Shown here piece after piece: positions 7,631 to 16,465 of a DNA stretch of 64,000 bases. A program made the translations under genes and the position numbers. This DNA is from JABDJX01 sp039942715. Its GTDB lineage: Bacteria; Pseudomonadota; Alphaproteobacteria; Rhodobacterales; Rhodobacteraceae. Each line of letters starts with the position of its first letter. Position 1 is the first letter of the stretch. The stretch covers positions 496,001-560,000 of the forward strand of contig JBDVBY010000007.1 of assembly GCA_039942715.1 (NCBI GenBank), given 5' to 3'. The notes under the pieces were generated by a model. That model made no database searches and was not told where the DNA came from. It saw nothing but the letters and a program-made list of their open reading frames with translations.

Positions 7631-9130
7631 TTAAAACTCGGGCACAAGTCCGTGGGGCATATTTTGATAGCACACGGGGCGCAAAAAGCGGCGGATTGCA
7701 AGAGTTCCAACGCTTGTCGCACCAAAGTTGGTCGAGGCAGGATAAGGCCCGGAATGCACCATTGCGTCGGCCACTTCGACGCCGGTTGGAAAGCCGTTGG
7801 CCAGAATTCGCCCGGCCTTTTGCTCCAAAATCGGGGTCAGTTGGCTGGCCAACTCGATGTCTCCGCCGTCCATTTGCAACGTGGCCGTCAACTGCCCATC
7901 GAGCGCACGCGCAACCGCGAGCATTTCGTCAGTGTTTTTGGCCGTCACAATCAAGCCAAACGGGCCAAACACCTCTTCGCTCAGATCTTTTGAAGCCAAA
8001 AATTCAGCCCCTGTCGTGCGATAAACATTGGGGCTGGCAGCCCGCGCACGGGCTTCAGTTTCGACGACGGGCGCCACACCAAGGGCCGCCTTGATCCGGT
8101 CGCGCCCACGGATGAAGACCTCGGCCATTGCGTTGGTGAGCATGGTCTGTTCGCCCACTTGCGAAAGCGCGTCGCTGGCAGCACTCACGAAGCTTTCGGT
8201 CGCATCGCCCTCAAGGGCCACGATCAAACCTGGGTTGGTACAGAACTGGCCTGCGCCCATGGTGAGCGATCCAGCCCATCCAGCGGCAATATCTGCGCCG
8301 CGCGCAGCGAGTGCTTCGGGCAGCAAGAACACCGGATTGATGGCGCCAAGTTCGCCAAAAAACGGGATCGGCTCGGGCCGGGCCGCAGCCAGATCAAACA
8401 GCGCGCGTCCGCCGCGCAGGGAGCCGGTAAAGCCGACGGCTTTTATCTCGGGGGCTTGCACCAGCGCTGCTCCGACCGCGTTGCCGCCGTCGTTGATGTA
8501 GGAAAAGACACCCGCCGGAAGGTCGGATTTTTGACGCGCGGCATCTATCGCCTGTGCGACGATTTCACCGGTGCCGGGATGGGCAGGATGGCCTTTGACC
8601 ACCACTGGACACCCTGCTGCGAGAGCGGACGCGGTGTCGCCGCCTGCAGTCGAGAACGCCAGCGGAAAGTTTGAAGCGCCAAAAACAGCCACGGGACCAA
8701 TCGCGCGCTGTACCACCTTAAGATCAGGGCGCGGCAGGGGCGCGCGGTCGGGCAGGGGATCATCGTGGCGACGATCAAGGTAGTCGCCCTTTAGGATATG
8801 ATCAGCAAACATGCGCAACTGGCCCGTTGTGCGCCCGCGCTCGCCTTGCAGGCGCGCTTCGGGCAATCCGGTTTCGCTCGTACCAATGGCGGTGATCTCG
8901 TCGGCGCGCGCTTCGATCTCATCCGCGATAGCGTTCAAAAACGCCGCACGTTCGTCGCGCGTGGTCGCACTATAGGTGGCAAAGGCTTCGGCTGCTGCGG
9001 CTGCTGCTTCAGCGACCAACGCAGGCGTGCCTTTTGAAAAGCTGTTGGCCTCGCCACTGACCGGGTCAGAGGAAAAGCTGCCCTCGCCATCTTTCCATGT
9101 GCCGTTAATCAGGTTTTTCCCGGTGATCAT
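7631..9130 (-). CDS. NAD(P)-dependent aldehyde dehydrogenase, alpha-ketoglutarate semialdehyde dehydrogenase-like
   Basis: This 499-residue enzyme has the ALDH signature Asn 154 (FGASNFPLAFS), catalytic Glu 260 (FFGELGAINP) and catalytic Cys 297 (GAGQFCTNPG). The sequence style FGASNFPLAFS with VKGHPAHPGT is typical of the ketoglutarate-semialdehyde/2,5-dioxovalerate group that ends oxidative sugar and hydroxyproline pathways, but no pathway partners are near. The ATG at 9130 follows AAGGG by about seven bases. It lies 109 bases downstream of the SoxR-boxed DUF1127 gene on the same strand, so read-through from that promoter is possible. Confidence 0.88.
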   Translation of the reverse strand: MITGKNLINGTWKDGEGSFSSDPVSGEANSFSKGTPALVAEAAAAAAEAFATYSATTRDERAAFLNAIADEIEARADEITAIGTSETGLPEARLQGERGRTTGQLRMFADHILKGDYLDRRHDDPLPDRAPLPRPDLKVVQRAIGPVAVFGASNFPLAFSTAGGDTASALAAGCPVVVKGHPAHPGTGEIVAQAIDAARQKSDLPAGVFSYINDGGNAVGAALVQAPEIKAVGFTGSLRGGRALFDLAAARPEPIPFFGELGAINPVFLLPEALAARGADIAAGWAGSLTMGAGQFCTNPGLIVALEGDATESFVSAASDALSQVGEQTMLTNAMAEVFIRGRDRIKAALGVAPVVETEARARAASPNVYRTTGAEFLASKDLSEEVFGPFGLIVTAKNTDEMLAVARALDGQLTATLQMDGGDIELASQLTPILEQKAGRILANGFPTGVEVADAMVHSGPYPASTNFGATSVGTLAIRRFLRPVCYQNMPHGLVPEF

Positions 9131-9239
9131 CCAAAAGCCCTTTCGCTTGGTCAAACAGGGCCTGACTGAATGCTGATCGCCGACCGGGGTCAAGGGGATA
9201 ACGCCCGGTCGGGATCATCACTGCTTTGAAACGTGCTAC

Positions 9240-9401
9240 TCAGAATTTGATGTTGTCGCGCCCCAACAGTCTTGGGCGATGTGGCAGGCCAATATCGCGC
9301 GCCAAATGCGGATCGCTCAAAACGTCTTTCAAAGCATGGTGAGTTTTGCGTGCTTTGCGTTTTTCGGACAAAGCGTTGGCGAGTGCGTGAAGCGGATGCA
9401 T
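9240..9401 (-). CDS. DUF1127-like small basic protein
   Basis: The 53-residue protein is rich in Arg/Lys/His and ends with LARDIGLPHRPRLLGRD, close to the LLRDIGL signature of DUF1127 proteins, which in alphaproteobacteria act in stress, phosphate/carbon and RNA turnover responses. The ATG at 9401 is chosen because AAGGAG lies seven bases before it; an upstream in-frame ATG at 9425 would place that ribosome site inside the gene. A SoxR box sits in its promoter with the right 19-base spacer, so it is probably induced by redox-active compounds. Confidence 0.75.
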   Translation of the reverse strand: MHPLHALANALSEKRKARKTHHALKDVLSDPHLARDIGLPHRPRLLGRDNIKF

Positions 9402-9436
9402 GGGGTTTCTCCTTGATGCTTTCATGATGTAGGATC

Positions 9437-9467
9437 ACCCTAGGACCTCAAGTTAACTTGAGGTAAA
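9437..9467 (-). promoter_or_regulatory. SoxR operator and promoter reading toward the DUF1127 gene
   Basis: A perfect 20-base palindrome at 9445-9464 contains CCTCAAGTTAACTTGAGG, the same 18-base core as the E. coli soxS operator as I recall it. On the minus strand TTTACC (9467-9462) and TAGGGT (9442-9437) flank it as -35 and -10 with a 19-base spacer, the over-long spacer that SoxR-activated promoters need. On the plus strand no -10 is found at that distance. The promoter therefore points to the DUF1127 gene, with a leader of about 30 bases. Confidence 0.88.
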
Positions 9468-9495
9468 GCGTTTTTTTTTGACAGGGAGCAGCGGG

Positions 9496-9954
9496 ATGGC
9501 CAAGCCAAATGATCTGAGCGTAGGCGATATGGCGGCACGCGCAGGTGTGCCTGTGTCGACACTTCACTATTATGAGGCCGAGGGGTTGATCGAAAGTTGG
9601 CGCACGGATGCCAATCACCGCCGCTATGACCGGCGAGAATTGCGCCGGGTGGCGATTATTCGCGTTGCGCAATCCGTCGGTGTGCCATTGTCAGAGATCA
9701 AAGAGGTGCTGGACCGGGTGCCGCGCACCAAAGCTGTGAGCAAAGAATCATGGGCCAAAGCGGCCGTTCCTTGGAAAGATTTGCTGGAAGAGCGAATAGC
9801 CACATTAGAGCGCCTGCGCGATCAGATGGGGTTTTGCATTGGGTGCGGATGCCTGTCTTTGGACAACTGCCCGCTTTATAATCCTGACGACGCACTGGGA
9901 CAAAACGGGACGGGACCGCGCCGCTGGATAGGCTCGAACAAAGAACGTGCATAA
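9496..9954 (+). CDS. soxR: Redox-sensitive MerR-family activator SoxR
   Basis: The 152-residue protein has the MerR HTH (about 8-30, ending in LHYYEAEGLI), a dimerisation helix and the [2Fe-2S] motif C-x2-C-x-C-x5-C at Cys 114, 117, 119 and 125 (CIGCGCLSLDNC), the diagnostic SoxR signature. Oxidation or nitrosylation of the cluster turns on a target promoter with a 19-base spacer. The ATG at 9496 follows GGGAGCAGCGGG. It is divergent from the DUF1127 gene, and its operator lies in the shared gap. Confidence 0.95.
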   Translation: MAKPNDLSVGDMAARAGVPVSTLHYYEAEGLIESWRTDANHRRYDRRELRRVAIIRVAQSVGVPLSEIKEVLDRVPRTKAVSKESWAKAAVPWKDLLEERIATLERLRDQMGFCIGCGCLSLDNCPLYNPDDALGQNGTGPRRWIGSNKERA

Positions 9955-9999
9955 CGGGGCTTGAAGTGCGCAAATTTAGCGGCTAAATGAACGCTCGGC

Positions 10000-10075
<76 letters not shown>

Positions 10076-10120
10076 TTTCCCCCCTTATCGTTTCGCATCC
10101 GCTTGGCTTGATGCGACCGA

Positions 10121-10168
10121 CCGGGGGTTTCACCCCCGGACCCCCAACATATTTATGAACCAATGAAA
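10121..10168 (+). repeat. Roseobacter-type hairpin repeat, copy 1
   Basis: The hairpin CCGGGGGT-TTCA-CCCCCGG is followed by ACCCCCAACATATTT and an A-rich tail ATGAACCAATGAAAG. It belongs to the same dispersed family as the copies near 17.6, 23.7, 31.1, 48.5 and 55.9 kb: G/C hairpin, then C-run, then ATATTT, then ACCAAGAAG-like tail. It lies between the two tRNA genes. Confidence 0.7.
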
Positions 10169-10272
10169 GACCGGGTTTCGACAGAAACCGCACCGCTTGT
10201 GAAATTTGTGCGCAAAGGCGCGTCAAAGCGGCTTGACGGGGGGCGGGCGCTTGCATAAGACACCCCTCACGC

Positions 10273-10349
10273 GCGGTTGTAGCTCAGCTGGTTAGAGTGC
10301 CGGCCTGTCACGCCGGAGGTCGCGGGTTCGAGCCCCGTCAACCGCGCCA
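10273..10349 (+). tRNA. tRNA-Asp (anticodon GUC)
   Basis: The 77-base cloverleaf has acceptor GCGGTTG/CAACCGC, D-arm AGCTCAGCTGGTTAGAG, an anticodon stem CCGGC/GCCGG around CTGTCAC giving anticodon GTC, a T-arm GGTTCGAGCCC and an encoded CCA. It sits 197 bases after tRNA-Val. No integrase or partial duplicate was seen that would mark an attachment site. Confidence 0.97.
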
Positions 10350-10397
10350 CTTACTTATTCAAACTGATTTTGGAACCCTACGTGACAGTGTGGGGAC

Positions 10398-10646
10398 TTA
10401 TCTGTCCATTACCGCGAATAGAACAAAAGCAAAGACCACTACGGCAGCCAAAACAGCACCGCCGATCGCAAAGCCGATGATGGGTTGTCCGTAGACGGCC
10501 GCGTAAATACCGCCGCCTGCGCCTCCGAACAGAGCTGCTGCCAGACCGATTCCAAGAATTTTGCCAAAACCACCTATGATGGCTTTGAAAATGTCAGCGA
10601 AGAACCACCCAAGTGCGGCGAGCGTATCATTACTTTTTTTCGGCAT
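10398..10646 (-). CDS. Small two-span Gly/Ala-rich membrane protein
   Basis: This 82-residue protein has a short polar N-terminus (MPKKSNDT) and about two hydrophobic spans: a Gly-rich one (about 28-50, ILGIGLAAALFGGAGGGIYA) and a Val/Phe-rich one (about 57-80). The small-residue spacing in the first span resembles glycine-zipper packing. AAGGAG lies five to six bases before the ATG, which supports translation. I do not recognise the family. It lies alone between tRNA-Asp and the broken DUF1963 gene. Confidence 0.65.
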   Translation of the reverse strand: MPKKSNDTLAALGWFFADIFKAIIGGFGKILGIGLAAALFGGAGGGIYAAVYGQPIIGFAIGGAVLAAVVVFAFVLFAVMDR

Positions 10647-10750
10647 TTAATCTCCTTCCCCCTGCCATAACAGGTGGGGAGCCTGCGGTGTGCAATCAAG
10701 TCTTTGACACAGTTCGCTTTTTCGTTGTGGGAAATCGGTCACGGGCGCTT

Positions 10751-12171
10751 TTAGACGTTTGTGTGCCAGATTACGCGACCATTCTCAAAGCGCCCTTGTG
10801 CCATTTCTTCGCGATCAGCCCAGATGGAAAAGCCGGATTCGTGCTCGGTCTGGGTGGCTAAAAAGGGGTCAGTGTCCAGCTTTAGCAAGCAATCAAGGCC
10901 ACGCAGATCGACGTACCCTGTGACATACGGTTGCGCGAGGCCGAAAAGCCGATGACGTCGATTGCGCGTGATCCAGCGTGTAAAGATCGGATGGAAAACA
11001 GAGGGGACGTCTCTGAATTCGCCTTTCTCGCGGTCAAAGTAGTTCATAAGCGCGTTTGCGTCGCTGCGATCTGGTTTGATCAGTCTCTCCTTGAGAATTG
11101 TCTCAATCGGCAGGCTTTCCGCGAGTGTATTGCGCTGGTTGATAATTTCGCTAAGCGCTTCGGCGTCAATTGGCGTTTCAGCTCCTTCGATCCCCGCGCG
11201 CTCGATAAGGGCTTTCAAAGCGGCAAAAAGAGGCTTGTCGCCTTCGTGGAGGATGGCGTCTTGCTGGCGTAGGTTGCGCTCGTGCTCACTGAGGGGCACC
11301 GAATGATCCCGCTGCGCGTCAAGATCAGCGCGCAGTTTTCTCTGAGAGCGTTCATAGTCGATGGTCTTTTCTAACATATGCGCTTCAAACGCTGCATGGC
11401 CCCAAGTGCCGTGCCAATCAAAACTATCAGACGACGCACCACTCTCGTCTTGTTCGTGATGATTGGTATCTAAGAACGGCACCAGATCAATCGGCCAAAA
11501 GGGAAAGGTTGGCGATTTGATCCAAAAGCCCAAGTGATTGAGCGGGCGTAGGCTTTCGGGCACATGAACTGGTGCGGCGTGTTCCATGGCATCGCCTGGA
11601 TAAATGAAAGCGTGTAGGATCGGCGTTGGCTTTCGTCGGCGTTTAGCCGTTCTGTGATGAAAACCATTACTGCGCCGTCTTCCGGCAACGCGGGGCGCTG
11701 GCCCGTTTCGGGTTCTGGTTTCAGGTCGCGCAAGTCGATTTGCGCCACAAAATGCAACACTTCATCGTTTCTGTCGCGCGGCCAGTTAAAGCCGGGCGGG
11801 GCGACGGGCACGCCACCAATCCACGATGTGACAGGACGTTTCGCCTCGAACGGGCTGCGCAGATGCAACGCCCATCCCGGCAGGGTATCGCCGCGCGCTT
11901 GCGTGTCCGGATACGTGTCCATCTCGGCGAAAAAGGCATCAAGATCGTGCGGATCAACATTGGCGTTCTTGGATTTAGGTGTCGAGGGAGAAGGGCCGGC
12001 GGGCAGATGTTCCAGCGTTTTATAAGCGAGCATCGCTGCAATCATGACGCAAACAACTGTGATCATCTCGGAGGTGTCGTAAACCTCGGCAAACTCTTTC
12101 AACCAAAACCCGCGCGCCGCAGCGCCCGCCGCAATAAGAATTAGAACGGCGCTGATAAGTCTCTTCATCAT
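10751..12171 (-). pseudogene. DUF1963 (YwqG-like) membrane-anchored protein, split by a frameshift
   Basis: Two reverse-strand frames make one protein. Frame A (12171 down to about 11585) has an N-terminal membrane anchor, a linker, and the first half of DUF1963, including HFVAQIDLRDL and VMVFIT. It would continue out of frame to 11470. Frame B (11587 down to 10751) carries the rest, including YVDLRGLDCLLKLDTD, SIWADREEMA and the terminal GRVIWHTN. The join lies at 11585-11592, where ATGCCATGG needs one extra base to keep the frame (AMP-MEHAAP). It could be a true pseudogene, a sequencing error, or two overlapping genes with frame B starting at its own ATG. The DUF1963 function is unknown. 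Confidence 0.7.
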
Positions 12172-12183
12172 CCTTTTAGTCCC

Positions 12184-13560
12184 TTATCGGGTTACCGCAT
12201 CCAAAACCCGAGCCCAAGATCGCGTCCCCTTATGAAAACTGCGCAAGTCATACTTTTCGTTCGGTGAATGAAGTCCATCGTCGTCTTGGCCAAAACCGAT
12301 CAGCATCGAATCTAGGTTCAGAAGCTTTTTGAAATGCCCGGCAATCGGGATGGAACCGCCCCCGCCGACAAAAGCCGCTTCTTTTGGCCATTCATCTGAC
12401 AGGGCGTTGCGCGCTTGCTCAAAGACTGGGTTGTCGGTGGACATGACAGATGCGGGACCGGCGCCGTGATCGCTGAACTCAACTGTGCAATCGGGGGGCA
12501 GGGCGGCTTCGACCATTGCGCGGAAACTTTTGCGGATGGCGAATGGGTCTTGTGTGCCGACAAGACGGAAACTGATCTTCGCGCTGGCCTTGGAGGGCAG
12601 CACGGTTTTAAATCCGTCGCCGGTATAGCCCGACCACATCCCGTTCACTTCGCAGGTTGGGCGTGCCCAGATTTGCTCTAGAGCTGTGCGGCCGTCTTCA
12701 CCTGCGGGCGTGGTAAGGCCAACGGAAGCAAGGAAGCCTTCGGCGTCAAAACCAAGCGCATCCCATTGCGCGCGTAACGCGTCGGACAACTCAGGCACAC
12801 CGTCATAAAAGTCGGGCACCGTGATGCGCCCCGTATCATCGTGCAGCGAGGCGATGATGCGTGATAAAACGCGAGCGGGGTTGATTGCAGGGCCGCCGAA
12901 CATGCCGGAGTGCAGATCTTTGTCAGGTCCGGTGATGGTCAGCTCCTCACCCAAAAGCCCGCGCAGCATGGTGCAGATCGCGGGCGTGTCGCGGTCAAAC
13001 ATGCCAGTGTCACAGATCAGCGCGATGTCCGGCGCGCTTAGCTCATCGGCGTTGGCCTTCAGGAAGGGGATCAGCGAGGGCGAGCCGCTTTCTTCTTCGC
13101 CTTCAAAGAGGAAGGTGATTTTGCAGGGCCAGCTGCCATTCACCGCTTTCCATGCGCGGCAAGCCTCGACAAAGGTCATCAACTGGCCCTTGTCATCAGC
13201 GGGTCCACGGCCTCGGATCACTTTGCCGTTTGGCGCGTCTTCAAGAGCTGGATCAAACGGGTCGCGGTGCCAAAGCTCTATTGGATCAACCGGTTGCACG
13301 TCGTAGTGCCCGTAAAACAGCAGATGCGGTGCCCCTTCGCCCACATGCCCGACGACCATCGGGTGGCCCGTAGTCGGGCGCACTTCGGCGTCGATGCCCA
13401 TGCTGGAGAGATCCTTGACCATCCATTCGGCCGCCGTTTGGCAATCGCCCGCAAACGCTGGGTCGGTGGAAATGGATTTGATCCGTACAAAATCCATCAA
13501 GCGCGCCAAAGACGCATCAAGATCATCGTCAATCCGGGTGAGAACGGCTTCTAGGGACAT
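12184..13560 (-). CDS. M20 family di-zinc dipeptidase
   Basis: The 458-residue enzyme has the M20 metal-binding motif YGHYDVQP (His 85, catalytic Asp 87), the bridging Asp in GRGPADDKGQ (about 122), the catalytic Glu pair in FEGEEESGS (154-156) and a terminal HSPNE metal-ligand motif. Proteins of this arrangement are carnosinase-like dipeptidases of the cytoplasm. The ATG at 13560 follows AAAGGAG; a longer upstream extension to 13716 is not needed and lacks family features. It ends 13 bases from the start of the DUF1963 gene and may be co-transcribed with it. Confidence 0.92.
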   Translation of the reverse strand: MSLEAVLTRIDDDLDASLARLMDFVRIKSISTDPAFAGDCQTAAEWMVKDLSSMGIDAEVRPTTGHPMVVGHVGEGAPHLLFYGHYDVQPVDPIELWHRDPFDPALEDAPNGKVIRGRGPADDKGQLMTFVEACRAWKAVNGSWPCKITFLFEGEEESGSPSLIPFLKANADELSAPDIALICDTGMFDRDTPAICTMLRGLLGEELTITGPDKDLHSGMFGGPAINPARVLSRIIASLHDDTGRITVPDFYDGVPELSDALRAQWDALGFDAEGFLASVGLTTPAGEDGRTALEQIWARPTCEVNGMWSGYTGDGFKTVLPSKASAKISFRLVGTQDPFAIRKSFRAMVEAALPPDCTVEFSDHGAGPASVMSTDNPVFEQARNALSDEWPKEAAFVGGGGSIPIAGHFKKLLNLDSMLIGFGQDDDGLHSPNEKYDLRSFHKGTRSWARVLDAVTR

Positions 13561-13716
13561 AAAAACTCCTTTGGTGTGAACGCAACGTGAGTGTTGCGCG
13601 AAGGGCGCTTGCGACGTCTGGTTGACGCCCGTATCTGCCGATATCAAAGAGCAAAGCGAAGGTAAGAACAATACGAATTGCAGGGCGCGCGAAAGCCTTG
13701 AAAAGCCGTAGCGCAC

Positions 13717-13732
13717 CGATAGATTGCTATCG
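13717..13732. promoter_or_regulatory. Palindrome upstream of hemA
   Basis: The sequence CGATAGATTGCTATCG is a 16-base element with perfect six-base arms and a four-base centre, about 95 bases before the hemA start and between the divergent M20 peptidase and hemA. It could be an operator. No known regulator consensus was matched with confidence. Confidence 0.35.
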
Positions 13733-13826
13733 TGTGATCTGTACCCGGTCCCGCGTCATTTTGGGGACTCGGATTGGTGGATTAGAAAGATTAAGTGGTT
13801 TAGAAGACCTCTAAGGAGCGTAAATC

Positions 13827-15050
13827 GTGGACTATTCATCGGCCCTTGAAACAGCCCTACAGCGCCTTCATGACGAAGGGCGCTATCGCACGTTCATTGA
13901 TATCGTGCGTACGAAAGGCCAGTTTCCGCATGCAACGTGGGCTCGCCCCGATGGCAGCGAGCAGCCCGTAACTGTTTGGTGTGGAAACGATTATTTGGGC
14001 ATGGGACAACATCCTGAGGTGTTGGACGCGATGAAAGAGGCGTTGGACGCGACTGGCGCAGGCTCGGGCGGTACACGCAATATTTCCGGCACAACGGTTT
14101 ATCACAAAGCACTGGAAGACGAGCTGGCGGACCTGCACGGCAAAGAATCAGCTTTGTTGTTCACCTCGGCCTATATCGCTAATGACGCCACGCTTTCGAC
14201 GCTTCCAAAGCTGTTTCCGGGGCTGATCATCTATTCTGACGAATTGAACCACGCCTCGATGATCGAGGGCATTCGGCGCAATGGCGGGGCAAAACGTGTG
14301 TTCCGGCACAATGATGTCGCCCATCTGCGCGCACTCATGGCGGATGATGACCCTGCTGCACCCAAGCTGATTGCGTTTGAATCGATCTATTCGATGGACG
14401 GTGATTTCGCGCCAATCGCTGACATTTGCGATCTGGCCGAGGAATTCAACGCGCTGACCTATTTGGATGAGGTGCACGCAGTTGGTATGTACGGCCCGCG
14501 CGGCGGCGGTGTTGCCGAGCGTGACGGGCTGATGGATCGCATCGATATTATCAACGGAACGCTGGCCAAAGCCTACGGCGTGATGGGCGGCTACATCGCG
14601 GCAAGTGCAAAAATGTGTGATGCCATAAGGTCTTACGCGCCGGGTTTCATCTTTACGACATCGCTTCCACCGGCGATTGCGGCAGGGGCGACAGCGTCGG
14701 TTCGGGTATTGAAAACGGACCAAACGCGGCGTGAACAGCACCAGTTGCAGGCGAAAATCCTTAAAATGCGCCTCAAAGCGCTTGGCATGCCGCTGATCGA
14801 TCATGGCAGCCACATTGTGCCCGTTATCGTCGGCGACCCGGTGCACACTAAAAAACTCAGCGATATGCTGCTGGAAGATCATGGGATTTACGTGCAGCCC
14901 ATCAACTTTCCAACGGTTCCTCGAGGCACAGAGCGGCTACGTTTCACGCCGTCTCCAGTTCATGGACCCAAAGAATTGGACGCGCTTGTTAACGCAATGG
15001 ACGTACTTTGGTCCCATTGTGCACTAAATCGCGCCGAGCTTTCTGCCTAA
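13827..15050 (+). CDS. hemA: 5-aminolevulinate synthase
   Basis: ALA synthase condenses glycine with succinyl-CoA, the first step of C4-type tetrapyrrole synthesis in alphaproteobacteria. The 407-residue protein has the substrate region [15 protein letters not shown] (about 80-93), the PLP Asp in LDEVHAVG (about 214) and the Schiff-base Lys 248 in NGTLAKAYG, the same number as in the Rhodobacter enzyme. The start is GTG, with AAGGAG eight bases upstream. It supplies haem precursors for the ccm, ctaD and cytochrome b561 products of this window. Confidence 0.97.
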   Translation: MDYSSALETALQRLHDEGRYRTFIDIVRTKGQFPHATWARPDGSEQPVTVWCGNDYLGMGQHPEVLDAMKEALDATGAGSGGTRNISGTTVYHKALEDELADLHGKESALLFTSAYIANDATLSTLPKLFPGLIIYSDELNHASMIEGIRRNGGAKRVFRHNDVAHLRALMADDDPAAPKLIAFESIYSMDGDFAPIADICDLAEEFNALTYLDEVHAVGMYGPRGGGVAERDGLMDRIDIINGTLAKAYGVMGGYIAASAKMCDAIRSYAPGFIFTTSLPPAIAAGATASVRVLKTDQTRREQHQLQAKILKMRLKALGMPLIDHGSHIVPVIVGDPVHTKKLSDMLLEDHGIYVQPINFPTVPRGTERLRFTPSPVHGPKELDALVNAMDVLWSHCALNRAELSA

Positions 15051-15160
15051 ACTGCATCGTGACCATCCACTAAGCCTGTGTTAACACTTAAGTGATTACG
15101 CTCGGGGCGATTCTGCCGCTCTGACCTGGGAGCCGATATGAGTGACAAAGGGCAGGACCT

Positions 15161-16423
15161 ATGAAGAGACGCAGTGACGCGTCCGATCATGATTCTGAAA
15201 CGTCAGACCTCCGTGGTTTTGACGACTTTGACCTGTGTCTTGGCGACGTTATGCGCGGCGAACGTGCGACGCTCGGGAAATCACTTCTGGATGTGCAGCG
15301 CGAGCTGAAAATCAAAGCCACCTACATCTCGGCTATCGAGAACACCGACCCAAGCGCGTTTGACACGCCGGGGTTTGTGGCAGGCTATGTGCGGTCTTAT
15401 GCGCGGTATTTAGGCTTAGACCCTGAATGGGCGTTTAAAACCTTCTGCGAAGAGGGGAATTTCACTGTCGCGCATGGCATGTCGGAAAGCTCTAGCATCC
15501 GCACGCCAAGCCAGACGGGGACCTCGACGTCGGGGTCGAAAAAGCCCGCGCACATGCGCGATATGTTTACCGAGCCATCGGTGAGCTATTTGCCAAAAGG
15601 CGAGGCGGCGCTGTCCAAGATCGAGCCGCGCGCTGTTGGCTCTATCCTCGTTCTGTTCGCTCTGCTCGGCGGCATTGGATACGGCGGATGGGCGGTTCTG
15701 CAAGAGGTGCAAAAAGTGCGCCTCACGCCGGTTGATCAAACACCTGACGTTATGGTCGAGCTTGATCCGTTAACCTCTGCCACCGCGCCAAACAGTGATA
15801 TCGCAGGTTTAAACCCACCTGCAGCAGATCGCTTTGATCGCCTTTACCGCCCCGAAGCGCTGGACGTTCCGGTGCTGACCGCGCGCGATGGCCCCATTTC
15901 TGCCATTGATCCTAATTCGGTTGGCACGCTGGCTCCGCGCCGCGACGAACGCTTTGTCGCGTCCGGCTCTGCCTTGCCAGATGATCCTTTTTCACCGGTG
16001 TCGGGGTCGAGAGAATTGGCCGAAGCCGCCGGGTTAAACCCAGAGGCCTTGCTGCCACCACCGGTTCAAGTGGTTGAAGAAGCCGCACCGTCAGTGACTT
16101 TGCTGGCCGTGCGCCCGTCTTGGGTGCGCGTGCAGGCAGCAGATGGCACGGTGATCTTTGAAAAAATCCTCGATGCTGGCGAACAGTTCGACGTGCCTTT
16201 GACCGAAGAGCCGCCTGTCTTGCGCGCGGGCAACGCCGGTTCGCTTTATTTTGCTGTCAGCGGCGAAACATACGGCCCGGCAGGCGGCGGCCCGGCTGTG
16301 ATCAAAGGCGTCTCTCTATCGCCTGATGCGCTGACTGAACGCTACGAGATTGCCAACGCCGAGGCCGATAATGACCTTGCTCGTTTTGTCGCAGTGGCCC
16401 AAGCTGGCACCGAGAACAATTAG
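15161..16423 (+). CDS. RodZ-like protein: HTH_25 domain, single span, DUF4115-type periplasmic domain
   Basis: The 420-residue protein has a cytoplasmic HTH (about 25-95, with LDVQRELKIKATYISAIE and FVAGYVRSYARYLGLDP), one membrane span (about 158-180) and a long periplasmic part with a proline-rich linker and a beta-rich DUF4115-like end (about 310-390). RodZ links MreB to the elongation machinery, and this is the common alphaproteobacterial form. The ATG at 15161 follows GGGCAGGA. An eight-codon ATG frame starting at 15138 ends in a TGA that overlaps this start codon. It is followed 42 bases later by ispG, as in many relatives. Confidence 0.85.
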   Translation: MKRRSDASDHDSETSDLRGFDDFDLCLGDVMRGERATLGKSLLDVQRELKIKATYISAIENTDPSAFDTPGFVAGYVRSYARYLGLDPEWAFKTFCEEGNFTVAHGMSESSSIRTPSQTGTSTSGSKKPAHMRDMFTEPSVSYLPKGEAALSKIEPRAVGSILVLFALLGGIGYGGWAVLQEVQKVRLTPVDQTPDVMVELDPLTSATAPNSDIAGLNPPAADRFDRLYRPEALDVPVLTARDGPISAIDPNSVGTLAPRRDERFVASGSALPDDPFSPVSGSRELAEAAGLNPEALLPPPVQVVEEAAPSVTLLAVRPSWVRVQAADGTVIFEKILDAGEQFDVPLTEEPPVLRAGNAGSLYFAVSGETYGPAGGGPAVIKGVSLSPDALTERYEIANAEADNDLARFVAVAQAGTENN

Positions 16424-16465
16424 CGGGCATATTTGCCCGTAACCGGCTTGGCTAAGGTTTTTTCG

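Noticed and set aside
10297..10494. Forward frame beginning inside tRNA-Asp (GGRGFEPRQPRH)
   Set aside because: Another well-known tRNA-derived spurious frame.
14148..14882. 244-residue reverse-strand frame over hemA
   Set aside because: Shadow of a clear ALA synthase; the sequence is low in hydrophobic core residues and shows no domain.
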